From Anaerolineae bacterium (GTDB lineage: Bacteria; Chloroflexota; Anaerolineae; 4572-78; J111), in the NCBI GenBank assembly GCA_020433835.1, contig JAGRBY010000129.1, positions 1 through 14,026 on the forward strand: a stretch of DNA of 14,026 bases, read 5' to 3'. Positions within the stretch are counted from its first letter, which is position 1, and the number at the start of each line of letters is the position of its first letter. The notes under the pieces were generated by a model. It searched no databases. It was not told the DNA's origin and saw only the letters and a list, made by a program, of their open reading frames with translations. Positions 9,632 through 14,026 of this stretch are shown here, piece after piece. The position numbers and the translations under genes were made by a program.

Positions 9632-9842
9632 CAATCGGCGTGTCGGTGATGACACGTGAGCGGTTAAGCCCAAGACCCCCTCGCCGGTGTCCGGAGTGAC
9701 GATATCCATTGGTGCTCCCTGAGTAATGATCGCTCCGGCGTGCATCACCATAAGGTGATAGGCATAGCGGCAACTCTAGTATCAAGATCGAACAGCAGCG
9801 CAAATATAACTCCCTTTTTAGACGAATGTAGCGTAATCAATG
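9632..9842 (-). pseudogene. Decayed C-terminal fragment of a FecE-like ABC transporter ATPase
   Basis: No open frame survives here, but three minus-strand frames read in succession resemble the end of iron-siderophore-type ABC ATPases. From about 9840 one frame gives LITLHSSKKGVIFALLFDLDT, matching the region around the H-loop (usually VLHDLN). From about 9775 a second gives SCRYAYHLMVMHAGAIITQG and then APMDIVTPDT and GVLGL. From about 9680 a third gives GLNRSRVITDTPIVICR, like the usual CRVI-DP-TGTP tail. The expected H-loop His is Phe here. At least two frameshifts separate the pieces. The fragment runs right up to the stop of the response regulator gene and lies antisense to it. The Walker motifs are absent, so it is a truncated remnant left by rearrangement. 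Identification rests on remembered family patterns. Confidence 0.7.
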
Positions 9843-9996
9843 TCATCGGTTTTCCTGATACTACCCAGAGGTAGCTTATAAGCCTCCATATAATTTGATT
9901 TGTAAACAGAGTTGGTTATACTTTAGCCTAACAAGGTATGTCCATTCGCTATTGACCATTCCATTTCAACAATATAAACAGTCCACAAGGGTTATA

Positions 9997-11436
9997 TTGT
10001 TTCAGCATATCATTGACTATCTGGTTCCATCCATCCTTCAAAAATCGACCAACCAGGATGATTTAAATATTGGCCTGGAGCAAGAACGAGAGCGAATTTT
10101 AACGGGTTTGCTCCGGGCTGTAACGCTGTTGGGCATCATTACACTGCTTGCCAATATCCCTTCAGTTCTCCGCGATAAGTACTGGATCCTATTTGCAATG
10201 TATACCCTCTGCGCCGGGCTGGTTATTGTCGTTACTGTAAACCGGCAGTTGGCGTATAGGTTACGAGCCGGCCTGTTTCTGTTGATAGCCTATCTGGTTG
10301 GGGGACTCGACTTGCTGAACTTTGGCCTGGGTGGCGATGGGCGCGTTTTCCTCTTTGGCTTTTGCACGGCCGCCGTTATCTTGATGGGAATGCCCGCCGG
10401 GTTGATTGCGTGGGTTCTAAGCTTTCTTACACTTTTTCTGACAGGCTGGCTCATTAGTGTTGGCTGGATTCAACTATTCAACTTACCTTTTATTCCGTCC
10501 GCGCCATTAACGTTTGAAGGGGTTGTCCTTTCGACGCTTACCTTTTCGCTGACCACAGGGGTGATTATGACCGCGCTGTATGCGTTGCTGCGCAGCTTTA
10601 TAACCGCCTGGCAGCGAGAGCGCCTCGCCATCAATAGCCTCCAAGACGAGCGCAATTTATTGGAAATGCGCGTCATCGAACGCACCGAAGAATTAACGCA
10701 AGCCCACGACCATGCGCTGGCCTCCAGCCGCTTCAAAACCGAACTCTTAGCCAAAGTCAGCCACGAACTCCGTACCCCGCTGAATGCCATTTTGGGCTTT
10801 GCCGAGTTACTGGAAATAGGTCAATATGGGCCTCTTACCGGCAAACAATTAATCCCTCTCCAAGAGATTGCCGACAGTGCTCTCTATCAAACTCGCCTTG
10901 TGAACGAGCTCATCGACCAGGCCCAACTTGAAGCGGGAAAGGTAACACTATACGTCAGTAGCTTTGCTCCTCTAGATGTTATTACTCAGCCTTTAAACAC
11001 CTTGCAACCCTTAGCCCACAATAAAGGCTTAACCTTAACCGGTTCGCTTGCGCCTGACTTGTTGCCAACACTGTCCGGTGATCTGGTTCGGTTGCAGCAA
11101 ATTCTGCTTAACTTAGTTGGTAATGCCATCAAATTCACCGATACCGGCCAGATACAGGTTGATATCTATCAGCCTGATCTGCTTCACTGGGCCATGCGGG
11201 TAACCGATACCGGTTGTGGCATCCCCCCGGAAGCGCAGGAATGTATCTTTGAGCCGTTTGTCCAGGTTGATGGCTCGCTTACACGGCTGCACAGTGGAAC
11301 AGGATTGGGCTTATCTCTGGTCAAGCAGTTAACCACCCTCATGGGCGGTCGAATAACCTTAGCCAGCCAAATCGGGCAAGGGAGTACCTTTACCATCACC
11401 TTGCCCCTTACCCCCGTCGAGAACGCCGTTATCTAA
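9997..11436 (+). CDS. Membrane-bound sensor histidine kinase
   Basis: A kinase of 479 aa from the chosen start. Six hydrophobic segments (about 38-57, 62-82, 89-110, 117-136, 138-157, 173-199) form an integral-membrane sensor with short loops. A coiled coil follows at about 203-245. HisKA carries His256 in VSHELRTPLNAILGF. The ATPase shows Asn376 (LVGNAIKF), DTGCGIP from Asp404 and GTGLGL (434-439). There is no receiver. The frame is open back to a TTG at 9895 with no ribosome-binding site. TTG at 9997 follows AAGGG by 5 nt and gives the more natural N-terminus MFQHIIDYLVPS, so it is preferred; the start is uncertain. No partner regulator is adjacent. Its upstream DNA is a decayed antisense ABC ATPase, so it probably has its own promoter, though none is clear. 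Confidence 0.88.
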   Translation: MFQHIIDYLVPSILQKSTNQDDLNIGLEQERERILTGLLRAVTLLGIITLLANIPSVLRDKYWILFAMYTLCAGLVIVVTVNRQLAYRLRAGLFLLIAYLVGGLDLLNFGLGGDGRVFLFGFCTAAVILMGMPAGLIAWVLSFLTLFLTGWLISVGWIQLFNLPFIPSAPLTFEGVVLSTLTFSLTTGVIMTALYALLRSFITAWQRERLAINSLQDERNLLEMRVIERTEELTQAHDHALASSRFKTELLAKVSHELRTPLNAILGFAELLEIGQYGPLTGKQLIPLQEIADSALYQTRLVNELIDQAQLEAGKVTLYVSSFAPLDVITQPLNTLQPLAHNKGLTLTGSLAPDLLPTLSGDLVRLQQILLNLVGNAIKFTDTGQIQVDIYQPDLLHWAMRVTDTGCGIPPEAQECIFEPFVQVDGSLTRLHSGTGLGLSLVKQLTTLMGGRITLASQIGQGSTFTITLPLTPVENAVI

Positions 11437-11440
11437 ATAG

Positions 11441-11533
11441 TGAGGTTTGTCGAACACTCAACTGGAGCGACAAAGCTTGCTTTGTCTTGTCGTGCTTTTG
11501 ACAAAGTAAGCTTTGTCGCTCCAATAAACCTCA
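11441..11533. terminator. Long inverted repeat between convergent genes, likely bidirectional terminator
   Basis: The arms at 11463-11486 and 11500-11523 are 24-nt inverted complements with a single G-T (G-U) pair around a 13-nt loop. A further 8-bp pair, TGAGGTTT (11441-11448) with AAACCTCA (11526-11533), encloses them. The hairpin sits exactly between the 3' ends of the membrane kinase and the EamA gene. The EamA stop codon (11531-11533) is part of the outer arm. There is no long T-tract. The GGAGCGACAAAGC core looks like a dispersed repeat, so it could also be a small non-autonomous element serving as a terminator. Confidence 0.75.
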
Positions 11534-11962
11534 TAGCGTAAACATCAACGTCCCGGCCACAATCAACAGCGAGCCGACGACAACCTTCCATGTGAATGGA
11601 TCGCCCAGAAACAGCACCGACAGGATCAGGATAAAAACCAAGCTCAGCTTATCGAGCGGCGCTACCCAGGAAGCATTGCCCAACTGCAAAGCCCGAAAGT
11701 AGAACAACCACGAGGCTCCGGTCGCCAGGCCGGACAGAACCAAAAACAGCAGCGTCCGTCGCGATATCGTCGTGAGCTGCACCTGCTCGTGCCGGGCGAG
11801 TACAATCCCCCAAGCCAGCAGCAGAATAACCACGGTACGGATCGCCGTCGCCAAATTCGAGTTAACTTCCTCTACGCCTATCTTGCCGAAGATTGTGGTT
11901 AAGGCCGCGCATACCGCCGCCATCAGTGCATAAAACCACCAGCTTGTCCCTACAGATGCCAT
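11531..11962 (-). CDS. Half-size EamA/DMT-family transporter
   Basis: A 143-aa membrane protein made of a single EamA repeat of about five hydrophobic segments, against about 300 aa with two repeats in ordinary drug/metabolite transporters. Recognisable EamA features are the N-terminal AVCAALTTIFGKIGVEEVNSN, then ASWLFYFRALQLGNASWVAPLDKLSLVF and the end GDPFTWKVVVGSLLIVAGTLM. Half-size members are thought to act as dimers; the substrate is unknown. The frame is open to 12028, but ATG at 11962 has a strong AAGGAGA 5-6 nt upstream, so the shorter start is chosen. Its stop lies in the outer arm of the convergent hairpin. Confidence 0.9.
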   Translation of the reverse strand: MASVGTSWWFYALMAAVCAALTTIFGKIGVEEVNSNLATAIRTVVILLLAWGIVLARHEQVQLTTISRRTLLFLVLSGLATGASWLFYFRALQLGNASWVAPLDKLSLVFILILSVLFLGDPFTWKVVVGSLLIVAGTLMFTL

Positions 11963-12267
11963 AGAAATCTCCTTTTCGATGTGGAACGTTCGCTTTATCG
12001 TTTCCGTTCCATCGCTTACTCTAAACAACGTATGGGCTGGTCACTATATGGAATGCACAGTCTCTTTCTGCTTTCTTAAAAAATGTATTTGTCAGAGACA
12101 CAGCCCACCTACGCGGATAGGCTGCACACAAGATCACGCTTAGTCGGTGCGCGTCTGTCCAAGGGCCGCAGTGTCTTCCTGAATGGAGATTAAAGACTCA
12201 TTGATAGAGGTAGGAAGTAAAGTGCGTCCCTTGAACAGATGGGTAAGGTACGGGTTTCAAGCGAAAA
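11963..12267. other. Intergenic region upstream of the EamA gene
   Basis: No convincing gene is seen in these 305 nt. The EamA ribosome-binding site is at its left edge. An imperfect stem (11977-11988 with 12005-12014, ten pairs and a 2-nt bulge) lies in the leader region just upstream. One member of an inverted repeat pair lies at 12102-12133. AAGGTACGG at 12245-12253 is repeated in inverse at 12961-12969. The EamA promoter could not be placed with confidence. Confidence 0.5.
12102..12133 (+). repeat. Left copy of an inverted repeat flanking the membrane protein gene
   Basis: The last 19 nt (GGATAGGCTGCACACAAGA, 12115-12133) are a perfect inverted match to 12980-12998. Similarity continues imperfectly to AGCC at 12102. 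A TGTATTT shortly outside (12084-12090) also has an inverse partner (13011-13017) on the other side. Confidence 0.7.
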
Positions 12268-12897
12268 TTACGCTTCAGTGGGTGGTAAGTGACCCTGCCG
12301 CCACTCATAAAAGAAAAGCACGAAGAACACAAGCGCCAGTACCAGAATGACAACTCCGGTTACCGTGACTCCGGTGGCAACATTGTCCCAGCCGAAGGCC
12401 GAGAGCAAGTTCCCCCTGAGGGTATTTCCCGTCAACATCGTATTGCGGAGATTGGTAACAGCATCTAACCCGGCTTGAGATGCTTCAAGCGCCGTCTCAT
12501 CACTGGCTTCCTGGGCTGCGGCCACCTCTGCTCTAAATTTGCGCTGGATGCCGCCCAATGTGGCGTAGACCTCGCCCGGATAGCCGGCCTCTTCGGCTGC
12601 ATGCCGCATATGCAAGCCGATATACTCTGAGTAAACTTTGGCCTGGTTACCACTAGTGAGTGGTTGCCCGGCATTCTCGACGATGCCAGGTATCGCCTTT
12701 TCCTCATCGCTGAGGCCGTCTACAGGCGAAAACGTGATCTGCTGCGATACCAGTTCATCGCGAATATTACCTTGAATGAACTGGCCTAACCATAGTGCTA
12801 TCCCCCCTATTACGAGAGCACCAATAGCGAGAATGAGCCAGAGTAGCAGTACTCTGGACCACATTGCTGCCGAGAGACGATAATTGAGGAATTTCAT
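12268..12897 (-). CDS. Conserved hypothetical two-helix membrane protein
   Basis: A 209-aa protein with a transmembrane segment at about 14-40 and another at about 172-197. Roughly 130 residues lie between them and are probably outside the cytoplasm. The middle part contains QQITFSP, a GQPLTSGNQAKVYSEYIGLHM stretch and a helical Ala/Glu-rich segment, and LRGNLLSAFGW precedes the second helix. This pattern resembles a family of uncharacterised membrane proteins seen in actinobacteria and Chloroflexota. No enzymatic or transport motif is visible. ATG at 12897 has an excellent GGGAGGT 5 nt upstream. It is isolated on both sides by non-coding DNA and bracketed by an inverted repeat pair, so it may be a separate unit. 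Function unknown. Confidence 0.85.
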   Translation of the reverse strand: MKFLNYRLSAAMWSRVLLLWLILAIGALVIGGIALWLGQFIQGNIRDELVSQQITFSPVDGLSDEEKAIPGIVENAGQPLTSGNQAKVYSEYIGLHMRHAAEEAGYPGEVYATLGGIQRKFRAEVAAAQEASDETALEASQAGLDAVTNLRNTMLTGNTLRGNLLSAFGWDNVATGVTVTGVVILVLALVFFVLFFYEWRQGHLPPTEA

Positions 12898-12979
12898 GTT
12901 GGACCTCCCTTTCAGTTACATATTCAGTTTAAGAAATGGAAAATGATAAGTTGACCTACACCGTACCTTGCTGATGTCT

Positions 12980-13010
12980 TCTTGTGTGCAGCCTATCCCC
13001 GTGATAGGCT
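12980..13010 (-). repeat. Right copy of the inverted repeat, itself a hairpin
   Basis: TCTTGTGTGCAGCCTATCC at 12980-12998 is the exact inverse of 12115-12133. Here the repeat also forms its own hairpin, AGCCTATC (12990-12997) with GATAGGCT (13003-13010) around a 5-nt loop. In the left copy the outer half of this hairpin has diverged. Confidence 0.7.
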
Positions 13011-13048
13011 AAATACAGGTTTCCGCCCACTCGGATGCTTCATTTTAT

Positions 13049-13306
13049 TCATAATAACGGCATCTCCAAGTTTCTTAATTTGTATAGGCTAGACGTCACC
13101 GCCGCTAAAAATAAGAGCGGGAGCGTTAAGTTTGCTTTGCTACCACTCTCCGTCATTGAGGCTGAGATTGGCTCCGGTAATCGTTCAGCCGCCCACCCAA
13201 ATATCAACTGAAATAAATAGTAGAGTGAGCCGCAAGCGTCAGTTGCGAATGGCAGGAGAGATCCGCTCCGCATGTGATGCTTGCTCTTCGCTTTGATCTT
13301 AGCCAT
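13049..13306 (-). CDS. Doubtful 85-aa frame, possibly non-coding or decayed
   Basis: The frame begins with ATG 2 nt after the stop of the upstream sucrase/ferredoxin-like gene (TAA-CG-ATG), which fits an operon. The ribosome-binding site is weak (GAAAGAT). The protein MAKIKAKSKHHMRSGS... has a Lys-rich start and no recognisable domain; its middle and C-terminal hydrophobic parts do not form a clear membrane segment. Composition does not look strongly protein-like. It may be a small unknown protein, a remnant of a longer gene, or a chance frame. The rest of 12898-13048 holds only the right inverted repeat and the ribosome-binding site of the next gene. Confidence 0.25.
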   Translation of the reverse strand: MAKIKAKSKHHMRSGSLLPFATDACGSLYYLFQLIFGWAAERLPEPISASMTESGSKANLTLPLLFLAAVTSSLYKLRNLEMPLL

Positions 13307-13308
13307 CG

Positions 13309-14026
13309 TTATGATCTTTCAACAGTCTGAAGCAACGGCTGGTCTGCCGGCGTGTCGGCCACCGCCGGGATGAAACGTGCCTGGGTGATGGTGTACTGGG
13401 GGTAAGGTCGCGTCTCGGCGCTGCCCGAGCGGGATGGGGCGTCTAGTGTACACGCGACTTCAACTCGGGCTTCATAGGCCCCCTGAACTTGGCCGTCCGG
13501 CGAGGCGAAATCGATGCGTACCAAGGCCCACGGGCGAGCGGGGGCGCTATGGGCATCGGTGCGCTCTTCATTGCGGGCCAGGGTGCGCCCGGACTTGCAA
13601 TAGTTCAGCCAATCCCAGCCGAACAGCATAAAGAGTTCGCGCTCGGCTACTTGCAGAAAGGGGAGTTCCATGCCGCACCAGCCGCGATAGTTATCGCGCA
13701 GATGGGTTGGATCGCCGCTGCATTGGGCTACCTGCCCGGCTGTCTCCGCATCGAGAAAGGCCCAATAGCGACCGCCCGGCATCTCCAACATTGTCGGGGC
13801 AAAGAGGTGGCCGCCAATGTGGCTCACCCGCCAGACTCGCAGCCGCCCGCCGGATGGGGCGGCGTACTGCTCGCGCAGTGTGCGATAGAGCGGATAGCCG
13901 AATTTGGCGCACCCGGCATCGACCACGCCGTGGGTGCACACCAGCAGATCGCGCGTGGAGGCTGCATCGATGCGGTAACGGTCGAAAGCAGACAATCGCG
14001 TTGGTTCTTGCAGCAGCGCCCAGGCC
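13309..14026 (-). CDS. Sucrase/ferredoxin-like (Apd1-type) [2Fe-2S] protein, 5' end outside the window
   Basis: The frame stays open to the window edge (AWALLQEPTRLSAFDRYRID...), so the gene begins beyond 14026; a TTG at 13995 is not the likely start. About 239 residues are visible. Numbered from that TTG, the thioredoxin-like ferredoxin signature is LVCTHGVVDAGCAKFGYPLYR with Cys20 and Cys29 (C-x8-C), then WRVSHIGGHLFAP with His59 and His63 (H-x3-H). These spacings match the bis-Cys, bis-His [2Fe-2S] site known from yeast Apd1. A WCGMELPFLQVAERELF segment and a variable C-terminal part follow. It is probably a cytoplasmic electron-transfer protein; the partner is unknown. Confidence 0.85.
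   Translation of the reverse strand, partial: AWALLQEPTRLSAFDRYRIDAASTRDLLVCTHGVVDAGCAKFGYPLYRTLREQYAAPSGGRLRVWRVSHIGGHLFAPTMLEMPGGRYWAFLDAETAGQVAQCSGDPTHLRDNYRGWCGMELPFLQVAERELFMLFGWDWLNYCKSGRTLARNEERTDAHSAPARPWALVRIDFASPDGQVQGAYEARVEVACTLDAPSRSGSAETRPYPQYTITQARFIPAVADTPADQPLLQTVERS

Noticed and set aside
9895..9996. N-terminal extension of the membrane kinase from TTG at 9895
   Set aside because: No ribosome-binding site, an unusual peptide, and a better-supported TTG at 9997 preceded by AAGGG; kept as an alternative only.
12183..12350. Short plus-strand frame of about 55 codons (MEIKDSLIEVG...)
   Set aside because: Runs antisense into the 3' end of the membrane protein gene, has no ribosome-binding site, and its tail is a low-complexity mirror of the hydrophobic helix.

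Overview
The window (about 50% GC by eye) looks like bacterial chromosome, most likely a Chloroflexota (Anaerolineae-type) genome. That is inferred from trmFO together with many multi-domain histidine kinases, half-size EamA transporters, and short AT-rich, heptamer and hairpin repeats placed at gene ends. The assignment is moderate. No rRNA, tRNA, CRISPR array or intact insertion sequence was seen.

Layout. Positions 1-5931 are all on the minus strand. In transcription order they are trmFO, a GTG-started soluble histidine kinase, a class I/II aminotransferase overlapping the kinase by 4 nt, a SpoU/TrmH-type RNA 2'-O-methyltransferase, a UPF0175/DUF3368 (PIN) toxin-antitoxin pair with its own promoter, and the first 24 codons of another gene. 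A near-consensus sigma70-type promoter (TTGACA-17-TATAAC) drives trmFO. Positions 6324-9631 on the plus strand hold a two-gene phosphorelay: a soluble hybrid kinase (sensor-HisKA-HATPase-REC-REC-HPt) and a response regulator ending in a four-Cys domain, joined by a TGATG overlap. Next comes a decayed antisense fragment of a FecE-like ABC ATPase (9632-9842), then a second, membrane-bound kinase (9997-11436). That kinase converges on a half-size EamA transporter over a 24-bp hairpin.

Positions 11963-14026, minus strand, hold a two-helix membrane protein of unknown function flanked by inverted copies of a roughly 31-nt repeat, a doubtful 85-aa frame, and the 5'-truncated gene of an Apd1-like [2Fe-2S] (sucrase/ferredoxin-like) protein.

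How the genes fit together. The clearest functional unit is the phosphorelay: His268 to receiver Asp559/Asp701, to HPt His836, to Asp52 of the partner regulator, whose output is not DNA binding but a Cys-rich domain. The most distinctive genome feature is how short repeats are built into gene ends. The aminotransferase stop lies in an AATTATG-type repeat beside a perfect 17-bp hairpin. The trmFO stop codon is one of the few differences between two 35-nt repeat units. The EamA stop lies in the outer arm of a convergent hairpin. A heptamer array encodes a Pro/Ser-rich linker inside the RNA methyltransferase. No wholly new defence or biosynthetic system is evident. The best leads are the phosphorelay with the Cys-rich output, the kinase-aminotransferase coupling, the repeat-embedded stops and the inverted-repeat-flanked membrane gene.
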